Positions 1 to 7,693 of a DNA stretch of 25,711 bases are shown piece after piece (the stretch's first letter is position 1; each line of letters starts with the position of its first letter). The position numbers and the translations under genes are program-made. The DNA is from an uncultured Collinsella sp. (GTDB lineage Bacteria; Actinomycetota; Coriobacteriia; Coriobacteriales; Coriobacteriaceae), in NCBI GenBank assembly GCA_902492545.1, contig CABULX010000015.1, positions 1 to 25,711 of the forward strand, read 5' to 3'. Below the pieces are notes generated by a model. The model had not been told where the DNA came from. It did no database searches and saw only the letters and a list, made by a program, of their open reading frames with translations.

Positions 1-55
1 CGCAGAGCGTGCAGCCGCAGAGCGTGCAGCCGCAGAGCGTGCAGCCGCAGAGCGT
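1..55. repeat. 15-bp tandem repeat at the window edge
   Basis: The unit cgcagagcgtgcagc is repeated 3.7 times without mismatch and then breaks off into unrelated sequence. Because 15 is a multiple of 3, it can encode a five-residue repeat in any open frame (AERAA, QSVQP or RRACS). It may extend further left outside the window. Confidence 0.9.
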
Positions 56-103
56 TTCGCGCTTTCGCCGCGCGAGCGCGATGTGATCGCGTCGCTTGGC
101 TAG
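2..103 (+). CDS. 3' end of an unidentified upstream gene (partial)
   Basis: A frame open from the left edge to TAG at 101-103 encodes an Ala/Glu/Arg helix made of AERAA repeats, ending in SPRERDVIASLG. It stops 29 bp before the terminase start, as expected for the last gene of the preceding phage block. A second frame, open to TGA at 84-86 with QSVQP repeats, cannot be excluded, nor can a third ending at 114. The SPRERDVI ending faintly recalls the helix-turn-helix region of sigma or LuxR-type regulators, but too little is visible to assign a function. Confidence 0.3.
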   Translation, partial: AERAAAERAAAERAAAERFALSPRERDVIASLG

Positions 104-132
104 CGCGAAACTAATCAGGAAGGAGGCCGCAG

Positions 133-564
133 GTGCCCAAGAAGGACAAGCCGCTCACGGCGAAGCAGGAGGCGTTCGCCCGCGAGATGGCCAAGCCCCG
201 CGCCAAGCAGCAGGACGCGTACCGCGCGGCCTACGACTGCAAGCGCATGAACTACAACTCGATAAGCTGCGCCGCCTCCAAGCTGATGCGCGACCCACGA
301 ATCGCACACAGAATCCAGGAAATCCGCGACGCGGCCGCCAAGGACTGCCGCTGGGAGCTGCAGGACGCGGCCGCCCCGCTGTTCGAGGTGCTGGACGGCG
401 CGCTGCCCATCTTCCGCCGCCAGGCGGCCGAGGGCAGCATCAACGGCGACGCGCGCCTGGCCATAACCGAGAGCGTGAAGCTGCTCAACGACATGTTCGG
501 CGTGGACGGCGCGAAGGCCGCCATGGCGGAGGCGGGGGTGACCATCGTTGACGACCTCGGTTAG
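133..564 (+). CDS. terS: Terminase small subunit
   Basis: This 143-aa protein is the likely DNA-recognition subunit of the packaging motor, binding the pac/cos region and recruiting the large subunit. The N-terminal part (about 1-60: KPLTAKQEAFAREM, then DAYRAAYD, then ASKLMRDPRIAHRI) has the phage terminase small-subunit (Terminase_2) pattern, with a helix-turn-helix of the type in which many genes read 'KQ..F..EY'. The rest is helical and probably oligomerises. The start is GTG at 133, preceded by a strong AGGAGG at 121-126 with 6-bp spacing. It is followed with overlap by the large subunit, which supports the assignment. Confidence 0.88.
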   Translation: MPKKDKPLTAKQEAFAREMAKPRAKQQDAYRAAYDCKRMNYNSISCAASKLMRDPRIAHRIQEIRDAAAKDCRWELQDAAAPLFEVLDGALPIFRRQAAEGSINGDARLAITESVKLLNDMFGVDGAKAAMAEAGVTIVDDLG

Positions 565-1831
565 GCTCTCGGACGTCGTGGCCTCCGTGTTCGCCGGCGT
601 GTGGCGCTCCATCAAGGCGCACGAGTTCACGCACTATTGGTTCAAGGGCGGGCGCAACTCCACCAAGTCGTCGTTCATATCCATCGCCATCGTGCTGCTG
701 ATCATGCTCAACCCGGAGGCCAACGCCGTCGTGCTGCGCAAGGTCGGCAACACGCTGCGCACGTCCGTGTACGAGCAGATAGGCTGGGCGTGCGACGTGC
801 TGGGCGTGGCGCACCTGTTCGACTTCGGCCTGTCCCCCATGGAGGTGACGTACCGCCCCACCGGGCAGGTCATACGCTTTGTGGGATGCGACAAGCCGAA
901 GAAGCTGAAGTCCGCGAAGTTCCGCACCGGCTACTGCGCCGTGGTGTGGTTCGAGGAGGTAGACGAGTTCGACGGCATGGACGAGGTGCGCAGCGTGCTG
1001 GCCACGTTCCTGCGCGGCGGCGACATGTTCTGGGTGTTCTACAGCTACAACCCTCCCCGCTCGGCTCGCAACTGGGTGAACAAGGAGGCGCGCGACCTGG
1101 AGGCCCACCCGGGCGAGGACGGGCGCTTCATATGCCACACCACGTACCTGGACGTCATAGACGAGCACCCCGAGTGGATAAGCGCCGCGGCGCTGGCGGA
1201 GGCCGAGCGCAGCCGCCGCAAGACGCCCGACTCCTACCGCTGGCAATGGCTCGGCGAGGTCATCGGCACGGGCTCCGAGGTGTTCCCCGACGAGCTGCTG
1301 GACATACGCCCCATCACCGCGGAGGAGCGCGCGTCCATCGCCCTGCGCTCGTTCGGCGTGGACGCGGGCAGCGTGCACCCCTGGGTGTTCATGGAAGCGG
1401 GCTACGACGAGAACGAGCGCGTGCTGTACCTGCTGGACGAGGAGAGCCGCCAGGGAACCGAGGCCATCGACGTCAAGACCGCCGAGCTGGTGGCGGCCAA
1501 GCTGCAGGCGGCCGAGGACCCCGCCGCCGACGTGTGGTGCGACAGCGCGGCGCGCGGCATGATCCTCTACTACCAGGAGCAGGGCATCGGCGCGCAGAAG
1601 TCGCTCAAGCAGGGCCTGAACGCGCCCAAGAGCCGCATCAGGTGGATGCAGAACCTTACGCGCATAGTCATCGACCCCGACCGCTGCCCGCTCGCCGCCA
1701 AGGAGTTCCCCGAGTTCGAGTACGTGTCGAACGGGCAGGGCGACATAACCGAGACACTGCCGAAGGTGAACGACGACGCGATAGACGCGGCGGGCTACGC
1801 CGCAGGACTGTGGATAAGGAGCAACCTCTGA
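548..1831 (+). CDS. terL: Terminase large subunit (PBSX-like)
   Basis: This 427-aa packaging ATPase and nuclease drives DNA into the prohead and cuts concatemers. Visible motifs: Walker A GGRNSTKS (about 34-41), Walker B VVWFEE (about 132-137), coupling motif SYNPP (166-170). The RNase H-like nuclease acidic residues are D272 in GVDAG, D332 in CDSAARG, and the NDDAIDAAGYA segment near 408-418. Length and motif order match the PBSX/Terminase_3 type. The start is TTG at 548, overlapping terS by 17 bp, with GGGGGTG at 534-540 as the ribosome site. No ATG or GTG gives a complete N-terminus as well placed. Translational coupling to terS is likely. Confidence 0.95.
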   Translation: MTTSVRLSDVVASVFAGVWRSIKAHEFTHYWFKGGRNSTKSSFISIAIVLLIMLNPEANAVVLRKVGNTLRTSVYEQIGWACDVLGVAHLFDFGLSPMEVTYRPTGQVIRFVGCDKPKKLKSAKFRTGYCAVVWFEEVDEFDGMDEVRSVLATFLRGGDMFWVFYSYNPPRSARNWVNKEARDLEAHPGEDGRFICHTTYLDVIDEHPEWISAAALAEAERSRRKTPDSYRWQWLGEVIGTGSEVFPDELLDIRPITAEERASIALRSFGVDAGSVHPWVFMEAGYDENERVLYLLDEESRQGTEAIDVKTAELVAAKLQAAEDPAADVWCDSAARGMILYYQEQGIGAQKSLKQGLNAPKSRIRWMQNLTRIVIDPDRCPLAAKEFPEFEYVSNGQGDITETLPKVNDDAIDAAGYAAGLWIRSNL

Positions 1832-3345
1832 TGGAGAAGCGAGGCAACACGGGCTACGCCGAGGCGTGGCTGCGCCGCATGGGATACCAGCCGGACACCC
1901 GCATGCAGGGCATGGTGGGCGTCTGGTTCGGCTGGTTCGCGGCGAACAACGGCTGGTACCACTACAGCGAGCGGCGCGGCTTCCGCGTGTACAAGCGCGA
2001 GCGCGCCAGTCTGCACCCGGCGGCGCTCGTGGCCGACGAGTGGGCCAGTCTGCTCATGAACGAGAGCACGATCATCTCCAGCACGAGCGACGAGCGCCGC
2101 GCCTGGATGGCGCGCTACTTCGCCAACCCCAAGGCGACGGGCGGCGTCGGCGACGAGGGGCACGAGGACGGCCAGGCCGCGCCGCAGCCGACAGAGGACG
2201 GCGACGCGCCCACATCGTTCGCCATGGACAACGCCGACTTCATAGCCCGCGCGTTCGCCATGGGCACGGGCGCGTGGGTCATCGAGCCGCGAGGCGTGAC
2301 CGACAGCGCCTACACGCCCGACGCCGAGCTGCGCATCGTGCGCTACGACGCCACGCAGATAGTCCCGCTCACGTGGAGCGCCGACGACTGCACGCAGTGC
2401 GCGTTCGTGGGCCGCGTGGAGGTCGCCGGGCGCGACTACGACCAGTGCCAGGCCCACGTGCTCAAGGGCGGCACCTACCACATCCTCACGCAGCTGTTCG
2501 ACACCAAGACGCACAAGCAGGTGGCGGTCGAGGGCATCAGCGCCGACATGGACACGCGCTGCACCCGCCCGCTTTTCACGCTGGTGCGCCCCGCCGTGTC
2601 GAACCGCTTCTACGACTACTGCGCGATGGGCGCGAGCGTGTACTGCAACGCCGTGGGGGCCATGAAGGTGGTCGACGAGGCCGCCACCTCCCTGCTCGAC
2701 CACATTCGCGTGGGCCGCCCGCGCACGTTCGTGGACAAGACCCTCATAGAGTCCAAGACCGACAAGGGGCCGGACGGCAGCCTCACGAAGACCTACTACG
2801 CCTTCGGCGAGGCCGACGACACCATCTTCAGCATGAACCCCGGCGACGAGGGGTCGGCCAAGATTCAGACCGTTCAGAGCGACCTCAAGGCCGACGAGAA
2901 CGCCAGCGCCATCAACACGGGCCTGCGCCTGCTGTCGGTGGCGTGCGGCTTCGGCAACGGCTACTTCTCCTGGGAGTCGCACACGGGCCTGAAGACCGCC
3001 AAGGAGGTGGCGGCCGACAACTCGCAGCTGATGCGATCCATCCACCGGCACGAGAACGCCCTGCGCAAGTCCATCGTGCGCCTCGTGAACGGCATGGCCG
3101 ACGCGTGCCGCAGCATCAAGGGCGAGGCCGTGCCCTACGGCGACGTCACCGTGGACTTCGACGACTCCATCATCAGCGACACGCAGAGCGCGCGCGAGAT
3201 GGCCATGAGCGAGGTCGGCGCGGGCATCATGGCCCCGTGGGAGTACCGCCGCCGCTTCTACGGCGAGACCAGCAACGAGGCCAAGGCCAACGTGCCCGAG
3301 CAGCAGGGCGGCGCGTTCGACATGCTGGGCGACGGGCTCGCCTGA
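1831..3345 (+). CDS. Portal protein (SPP1 gp6-like)
   Basis: The 504-aa product is the size and type of siphovirus portal proteins, the dodecameric ring at the capsid vertex through which DNA enters and exits. The order directly after terL and before the MuF-like protein is the main support. Internal features include the wing/stem-like central region with VRPAVSNRFYDYCAMGAS, the helical ANTGLRLLS-type stretch (here SAINTGLRLLSVACGFG), and TAKEVAADNSQLMRSIHRHE, which resembles the 'TATEV.s..S.L..tv...' segment of gp6-type portals. It starts at ATG 1831 in a TGATG overlap with the terL stop; AAGGAG lies at 1816-1821. The C-terminal 'MAPWEYRRRFYGETSNEAK' is typical of the family. Confidence 0.88.
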   Translation: MEKRGNTGYAEAWLRRMGYQPDTRMQGMVGVWFGWFAANNGWYHYSERRGFRVYKRERASLHPAALVADEWASLLMNESTIISSTSDERRAWMARYFANPKATGGVGDEGHEDGQAAPQPTEDGDAPTSFAMDNADFIARAFAMGTGAWVIEPRGVTDSAYTPDAELRIVRYDATQIVPLTWSADDCTQCAFVGRVEVAGRDYDQCQAHVLKGGTYHILTQLFDTKTHKQVAVEGISADMDTRCTRPLFTLVRPAVSNRFYDYCAMGASVYCNAVGAMKVVDEAATSLLDHIRVGRPRTFVDKTLIESKTDKGPDGSLTKTYYAFGEADDTIFSMNPGDEGSAKIQTVQSDLKADENASAINTGLRLLSVACGFGNGYFSWESHTGLKTAKEVAADNSQLMRSIHRHENALRKSIVRLVNGMADACRSIKGEAVPYGDVTVDFDDSIISDTQSAREMAMSEVGAGIMAPWEYRRRFYGETSNEAKANVPEQQGGAFDMLGDGLA

Positions 3346-5066
3346 TGCTGGGGCCGGACTACATAGAGCACTTCACCGACGCAGCGCAGGGGGCCATGGA
3401 CGAATACACCCTGCGCCTGGTGTGCATCTACGCCGCGCTCATAGGCTCCATCGACTTCGAGGGCGACAGCGCCTACTCGCAGGCCGCCCGCAAGGCGGCG
3501 CTTGCCGCCAAGGACGTGCAGAAGGCCATGAACGAGGAGGGCCGCAGAGCCGCGCGCGAGGCTGCCAAGGCTGCGGCCGAGGCCGTGGCCAAGAGCGCCG
3601 AGGCCGACCTGGCCACGCTGGGCACGGCCATGGGCGCGCTGTCCAAGACGACGCAGTGGAGGCTGCACAACTCAGCGCGGGCCACGGCGGCGGGAGTGCA
3701 GGACGTCGTGAGCCGCGACAACCTGAAGATGCCCGCCAACGTGCAGCGCGCCTACCTCGAAGTCGTGGCGCAGGCCGTGGCTCGGGTGAACTCGGGCATG
3801 GCGGGCTACGAGCAGGCCACCCGCGAGGCCGTGCTGAAGCTGGCGCGGCGCGGCGTGTCCGTCGTGGACTACAAGAGCGGGGCGTGGGCGCAGGCGGACG
3901 TGGCCATGCGCCGCCACATTCGCACGCAGGCGGTGCAGGCCGGCAGCCGCAACACGCTGGAGCTGCTTGAAGAGACCAGGCACGACCTCGTGCAGACCTC
4001 CTCGCACGGCGGGGCGCGCGAGAGCCACGCCAAGTGGCAGGGCCGCGTGTTCAGTCTGTCGGGCAAGTCCAAGAAGTACCCGCCGTTCTACCGCGAGACG
4101 GGCTACGGCTCTGTCGATGGCCTGTGCGGCGCGAACTGCAAGCACGACTTCGGCATCTACGTGGAGGGCCAGCCGCTGCGCTACGAGCGCGATCCCGATG
4201 GCGGCGGCGAGAAGCGCGAGGAGCGATACCAGGCAGAGCAGAAGCAGCGCGAGCTTGAGCGCGGCATACGCGCCGCCAAGCGCGAGGCAACGGCCCTGGA
4301 GGCCGCCGGGCTCGACAACACCAAGGAGCGCCTGCGCCTGGGCAAGCTGCAGAAGCGCCAGCGCGAGCACATAGCCGCCCATCCCTACCTGTCCCGCGAG
4401 CGCACGCGCGAGGCCGCCGTGGAATCGAAGGAGCGCATCTACCCGCTTGCCACGGACAAGACCTGGGTGCGCGAGAAGTTCATGCCGGGCAAGGGCGCGG
4501 GCACCGCCGCAGACGTGAGCCGCCGCGCCGTGAACGGCAGGGCCTACCACGACAAGGTGGCGTCCCTTCCCATCCCGAAGCGCGCAAGCGAGGCCGTGTA
4601 CGCCGAGAGCCGCCGCATCCTGCGCGACCGCGACGGCACGGGCTACGAACGCATGTCCGTCGTGTCGTGGAAGAAGGGCGAGCGCGTCACCGACACCTTC
4701 GGGCACGGCCTGAAGAGCCAGGCGTGCGGCCTGACCGCCAAGCAGGTGGAGGCGTGCAGGCGCACCGAGGGCGGCGTGGTGCTGATCCACAACCACCCCA
4801 TGAGCTCGCCGCCGTCGTGGACCGACATTCGAACGGTGGCGGAAAACGACTGGGTGCGCAGCTCGGTGGTGGCGTGCCACGATGGTACAATCTACGAAAT
4901 CAAGGTGAACGACCGCAGCGTCGTGCAAGCGTACGAGGAGCTGCGAGAGCTGGCGAAAAGAGAGTGCCCGAACGCGGGCGGCGATGTTATCGACCAGCTT
5001 GCCACCGAAATGCTCTACGAGCGAAACGAGGAAGCGAAATGGTTCAGGCTGACAAAAAAGAAGTGA
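3345..5066 (+). CDS. Minor capsid protein (MuF/MCP2-like) with C-terminal JAB-like domain
   Basis: The 573-aa protein begins like phage minor capsid protein 2 and head-morphogenesis proteins: a helical N-terminus, then SHGGARESHAKWQGRVFSL (220-238) and GLCGANCKHDFGIY (259-272), conserved in that family. A charged coiled region (about 285-345) follows, then a linker (YHDKVASLPIPKRASEAVY, 401-419). The C-terminus has GGVVLIHNHPMSSPPSWTD (477-494), which fits the HxHP-n-SxxD metal motif of JAB/JAMM/RadC-like domains (H482, H484, S491, D494), with one residue fewer than RadC in the loop. Such proteins are packaged with the portal and can carry enzymes or toxins at the C-terminus. Whether this JAB domain is a protease, a toxin or structural is unknown. 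It starts at ATG 3345 in a TGATG overlap with the portal gene. Confidence 0.82.
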   Translation: MLGPDYIEHFTDAAQGAMDEYTLRLVCIYAALIGSIDFEGDSAYSQAARKAALAAKDVQKAMNEEGRRAAREAAKAAAEAVAKSAEADLATLGTAMGALSKTTQWRLHNSARATAAGVQDVVSRDNLKMPANVQRAYLEVVAQAVARVNSGMAGYEQATREAVLKLARRGVSVVDYKSGAWAQADVAMRRHIRTQAVQAGSRNTLELLEETRHDLVQTSSHGGARESHAKWQGRVFSLSGKSKKYPPFYRETGYGSVDGLCGANCKHDFGIYVEGQPLRYERDPDGGGEKREERYQAEQKQRELERGIRAAKREATALEAAGLDNTKERLRLGKLQKRQREHIAAHPYLSRERTREAAVESKERIYPLATDKTWVREKFMPGKGAGTAADVSRRAVNGRAYHDKVASLPIPKRASEAVYAESRRILRDRDGTGYERMSVVSWKKGERVTDTFGHGLKSQACGLTAKQVEACRRTEGGVVLIHNHPMSSPPSWTDIRTVAENDWVRSSVVACHDGTIYEIKVNDRSVVQAYEELRELAKRECPNAGGDVIDQLATEMLYERNEEAKWFRLTKKK

Positions 5067-5203
5067 CGCCAGAGGACTGGGTGCTCGTCATAGACGACAG
5101 CGCCTCCGAGTCGAAAGCCGCCGAAAAGCTGACCAAAGAAGAGCGCGAGGAGCTTTTCGCCAAGTCCCGCAAGGTGCTGCGCGACGCGGGGCTAATGAAG
5201 TAG
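5039..5203 (+). CDS. Small acidic protein overlapping the MuF-JAB gene
   Basis: A 54-aa ORF starts at ATG 5039 inside the last codons of the minor capsid gene (28-bp overlap), with GAGGAAG at 5028-5034 as ribosome site. It reads MVQADKKEVTPEDWVLVIDD, then a charged helix (KLTKEEREELFAKSRKVLRD). I recognise no family. The tight overlap indicates translational coupling to the JAB-containing protein, so a role as partner or antidote is possible; it may equally be an ordinary small phage protein. A terminator follows. Confidence 0.65.
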   Translation: MVQADKKEVTPEDWVLVIDDSASESKAAEKLTKEEREELFAKSRKVLRDAGLMK

Positions 5204-5235
5204 ACCAAGCGACAACCGAGTAGACGCACGGCATC

Positions 5236-5267
5236 AAGGCCGCCCATCACGGGCGGCCTTTTCTTTT
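5236..5267 (+). terminator. Rho-independent terminator after the portal block
   Basis: A perfect 10-bp stem (aaggccgccc 5236-5245 with gggcggcctt 5251-5260, loop atcac) is followed by ttcttttg. It separates the packaging/portal block from the scaffold-capsid block. Confidence 0.92.
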
Positions 5268-5283
5268 GCCTGGCGACACCTCG
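5258..5283 (+). repeat. 26-nt element behind a terminator, copy 1
   Basis: The segment running from the T-tract of the terminator into the downstream leader (cttttcttttgcctggcg, then acacctcg) matches 20961-20986 at 25 of 26 positions. Both copies lie just after a GC hairpin and upstream of a new gene block, so they may carry a shared leader, processing or promoter signal. Confidence 0.7.
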
Positions 5284-5403
5284 GGGAAGATGCGGTCACG
5301 CGATGGGGCGGCGACAACATGCCCCGCACGCGACCGCGGCGACAACGGCGGGCCATCCAAGCGCGCAGGGAAGCGCGACAACCAAACACGGAAGGAGCAA
5401 GCG

Positions 5404-5961
5404 ATGGCTGAAGACAACAAGCCCCAGGGAAACGAGGGCGGCGAAGGCCAACAGACCGAGCCCCAGAAGGAGGTCGTGTCCTACGCGAAGTACAAGCGCG
5501 AAACCGACGAGTACCAGGAGCAGGTGAAGGCCCTCAAGGCCGAGCTGGAGCAGCGCGACAAGCAGATCGAGGAGTTCACCTCCAAGGCGGGCAACGCCGA
5601 GGAGCTGCAGGCCGCGCTCGACAAGGCCAAGGCCGACAACGAGGCGTACAAGGCCGACGCCGAGAAGCGCGAGGCCGACATGCGCCGCGACTTCGCCATC
5701 GACACCAAGCTGGCGCAGATGGGGGTGCGCAACGCCAAGGCGGCGCGCGCGATCATCCCGAACATCGCTGACGCGAAGCTGGACGAGCAGGGCAACCTCA
5801 CGGGCATCGACTTCGAGGCCCTGAAGAAGGATAACGCCTACATGTTCACCGACCAGCCCCGCGAGAGCGCGGGCGGCGACCCCAAGGGCGGCGCAGGCTC
5901 CGACGGCCTGGCCGACTTCCGCGCAGCTTTCGGACTCACCGACGAATCTTCAAAGGAGTAA
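5404..5961 (+). CDS. Capsid scaffold protein (GP20-like)
   Basis: The 185-aa product is a highly charged, mostly coiled-coil protein (heptad-rich 24-105: YAKYKRETDEYQEQVKALK onward) that ends in a Gly-rich linker and a short C-terminal helix (LADFRAAFGL). This is the layout of phage scaffold or minor structural GP20 proteins, which template prohead assembly and bind the capsid protein by the C-terminal helix. It sits directly before the major capsid gene, the usual place. The frame is open upstream to 5266, but ATG 5404 is preferred because GGAAGGAGC ends 5 bp upstream and the upstream codons have no coiled-coil character. Confidence 0.85.
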   Translation: MAEDNKPQGNEGGEGQQTEPQKEVVSYAKYKRETDEYQEQVKALKAELEQRDKQIEEFTSKAGNAEELQAALDKAKADNEAYKADAEKREADMRRDFAIDTKLAQMGVRNAKAARAIIPNIADAKLDEQGNLTGIDFEALKKDNAYMFTDQPRESAGGDPKGGAGSDGLADFRAAFGLTDESSKE

Positions 5962-5964
5962 ATC

Positions 5965-6846
5965 ATGCCAAACAGCATCGAACTGCCCAAGGGCTACGAG
6001 AACGTGCTCATGGAGGCGTACCGCAAGGAATCCCTGACCGCAGTGCTTGAGAGCGCCGCGCCGCAGGGCAACATCGCGCAGATGGAGCAGCTGGGCGAGT
6101 TCTACTATCCCGTCTACTCCATGGGTGGCCTGGGCGACGTGCAGGCCAACGGGCGACTGCCGCAGAACAGCGGCGCGTCCCTGACTTGGAAGCCCATCAG
6201 CGCCAACTACGACCGCGGCACCATCCTGGAAATCGACCAAAAAGTGGACGCCCAGTCCTTCAATCTGGCGTTCGGCAACGCCGCCGCGCACTTCAACCGC
6301 ACCAAGGTGGTGCCCGAGGGAGACGCGTTCGTGTTCTCCACGCTGTGCGCAGGCACCGGCATCACCAAGGAGCAGAAGACCTACTCCGACGGCGCGGACA
6401 TGCTCAAGGGCCTGAACGCCGCCATGTGCGACATGGACGAGAAGGAGGTGCCGGAAGAGGGCCGTGTGCTGTTCATCACCCCCACCCTGCTGGGTATGGT
6501 GAAGGACCTGGACACCACCAAGTCCCGAGAGGCGCTGGACGGCTTCTCCTCCATCGTGAAGGTGCCGCAGTCCCGCTTCTACAGCGCCATCGACCTTCTG
6601 GACGGCACCACCAAGGACGAGGAGATCGGCCACTACAAGAAGGGCACCGGCGCGGTAGACATGAACTTCCTCATTGTCCACAAGGACGCCGTGGTGCTGC
6701 GCTGGAACTTCGCGCACGGCAAGGTCATCGACGCCGAGGACAACCAGCAGGGCTTCGGCCACCTGTTCAAGTACCGCAAGTACGGCGTGTGCGGCGTCCG
6801 CGAGAACCTGGCGCACTACATCACCGCAGGCATGAAGGCCGCGTAG
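5965..6846 (+). CDS. Major capsid protein
   Basis: The 293-aa product is assigned as the HK97-fold shell protein. Support: its place straight after the scaffold, its size, and motifs common in this capsid group, such as the YSMGGLGDVQANGRLPQNSG segment followed by KPISANYDRGTILEID and DNQQGFGHLFKYRKYGVCGV near the C-terminus. ALVVHKDAVV-type text (here NFLIVHKDAVVLRWNF) is typical of the late beta-rich part of siphovirus capsids. AAGGAG at 5952-5957 precedes ATG 5965 by 7 bp. No N-terminal propeptide is evident, in line with a separate scaffold. Confidence 0.87.
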   Translation: MPNSIELPKGYENVLMEAYRKESLTAVLESAAPQGNIAQMEQLGEFYYPVYSMGGLGDVQANGRLPQNSGASLTWKPISANYDRGTILEIDQKVDAQSFNLAFGNAAAHFNRTKVVPEGDAFVFSTLCAGTGITKEQKTYSDGADMLKGLNAAMCDMDEKEVPEEGRVLFITPTLLGMVKDLDTTKSREALDGFSSIVKVPQSRFYSAIDLLDGTTKDEEIGHYKKGTGAVDMNFLIVHKDAVVLRWNFAHGKVIDAEDNQQGFGHLFKYRKYGVCGVRENLAHYITAGMKAA

Positions 6847-6860
6847 GAAGGAGGCGCGAC

Positions 6861-7016
6861 ATGCGCACAGTTGGACTGGCCTTCGAGAAGGAGGCCCCGA
6901 AGAAGGCCAAGCCCGCCAAGGGCAAGGCGGAAAAGCCCGAGGCGAAGGCCGCAGACGAGCAGCCCGCCAAGGGCAAGGCGGAAAAGCCCGAGGCGGCCGA
7001 GGACGATGGAAACTAG
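6861..7016 (+). CDS. Small Lys/Pro/Ala-rich protein with internal repeat
   Basis: A 51-aa ORF follows the capsid gene with an excellent ribosome site (AGGAAGGAGG 6845-6854). After MRTVGLAFEKEAPKKAKPA it consists of two copies of PAKGKAEKPEA, encoded by a 34-bp exact direct repeat (6911-6944 and 6962-6995, period 51 bp). The composition is like disordered, histone-like tails. The position between major capsid and connector suits a capsid accessory or decoration protein, but no family is recognised. Its last 11 bp overlap the next gene. Confidence 0.7.
   Translation: MRTVGLAFEKEAPKKAKPAKGKAEKPEAKAADEQPAKGKAEKPEAAEDDGN
6911..6995 (+). repeat. Two direct copies of a 34-bp in-frame repeat
   Basis: 6911-6944 and 6962-6995 are identical over 34 bp (beginning gcccgccaagggcaaggcgg), with a 17-bp spacer. 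The 51-bp period preserves frame, so copy number could expand or contract without a frameshift. Confidence 0.92.
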
Positions 7017-7365
7017 AGCCCCGACCCACGAGGACTACCTGGCAGCCGGGCGCGGGGAGCTGTCCGCCGAGGAGTTCAAGGCGGCGCTCCCCCACGCCAC
7101 GGCAGCCGTGCGCGACCTGATCTTCCCCAACGAGCCGGACGGCTCCGAGGAGTGGGCGCGCGCGGTCATGGCGGCCTGCGAGGTCGACGCCGCATACGGA
7201 TGCTCGGGCGGCATCATGGAGGGCGGCGGCTTTACCGTCGGCTCGTTCTCGTGGAACCCCGGTACCGAAGGGGCCAGCACCTACCGCAGCGACATGGAGG
7301 CCGCCGTCCGCCGCGAGCTGCTTGGAACGCCGCTGCTCTACGCGGGCATCGGGGGTACCAGATGA
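7006..7365 (+). CDS. Head-tail connector protein (gp6-like)
   Basis: The 119-aa protein (METRAPTHEDYLAAGRGELS...) matches in size, composition and position the head-tail connector adaptors that dock under the portal. The N-terminus has the common 'P T.edY...G.. .s.eeF..... .A...id..' pattern with an early helix pair, then a Gly-rich segment (SGGIMEGGGFTVGSFSW) and a C-terminal helix (RRELLGTPLLYAG). ATG 7006 overlaps the preceding ORF by 11 bp and has only a close GAGGA at 6999-7003, so coupled translation is likely. Confidence 0.75.
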   Translation: METRAPTHEDYLAAGRGELSAEEFKAALPHATAAVRDLIFPNEPDGSEEWARAVMAACEVDAAYGCSGGIMEGGGFTVGSFSWNPGTEGASTYRSDMEAAVRRELLGTPLLYAGIGGTR

Positions 7366-7691
7366 TGCGGGTGCCGCGCTCGGCGCGGCCCTCCACCATG
7401 TCCGTCAAGGTGCCCAGGGAGGGCGGCTACGGCGGCGAGTTCGAGCAGCCCGTCGAGGTGCGTCGCGTGCGCTTCGAGCCCGCCTCGGCGTGGCTCGTGC
7501 GCGAGTACGGCCTGGGCGACGGCGCGCAGGGCCTCGTGATAGCAGACGGCGCGGACAGCCCCGGCATGTTCGACGTGCCCGTGGGCAGCCGCGTGAGCAT
7601 CGACGGGGGCGAGTGGATGAACGTGACGAGGTGCACGCCCCGCCGCGCGTTCGGCACCCGTCCCCACCACTGGGAACTGGAGGTGAGGTAG
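7362..7691 (+). CDS. Head-closure / minor capsid protein 1 (Minor_capsid_1-like)
   Basis: The 109-aa beta-rich protein (MMRVPRSARPSTMSVKVPRE...) matches the first of the three small minor capsid proteins found in A118-like siphoviruses. It probably forms the head-completion ring or stopper. Features are an early P.....TM.vKV strand, GEFEQPVEVRRVRFEP, and a C-terminal HHWELEVR. The start overlaps the previous stop as ATGATG; a second ATG three bases later (7365) is equally possible. Confidence 0.72.
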   Translation: MMRVPRSARPSTMSVKVPREGGYGGEFEQPVEVRRVRFEPASAWLVREYGLGDGAQGLVIADGADSPGMFDVPVGSRVSIDGGEWMNVTRCTPRRAFGTRPHHWELEVR

Positions 7692-7693
7692 CC

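Noticed and set aside
1..55. Possible CRISPR array at the left edge
   Set aside because: The units are only 15 bp and directly abut with no spacers, so it is a simple tandem repeat.
1866..3344. The long open frame upstream of the minor capsid start in the same frame
   Set aside because: It overlaps the whole portal gene and is rich in Arg, His and Gly with no domain. The real gene starts at ATG 3345, directly coupled to the portal stop.
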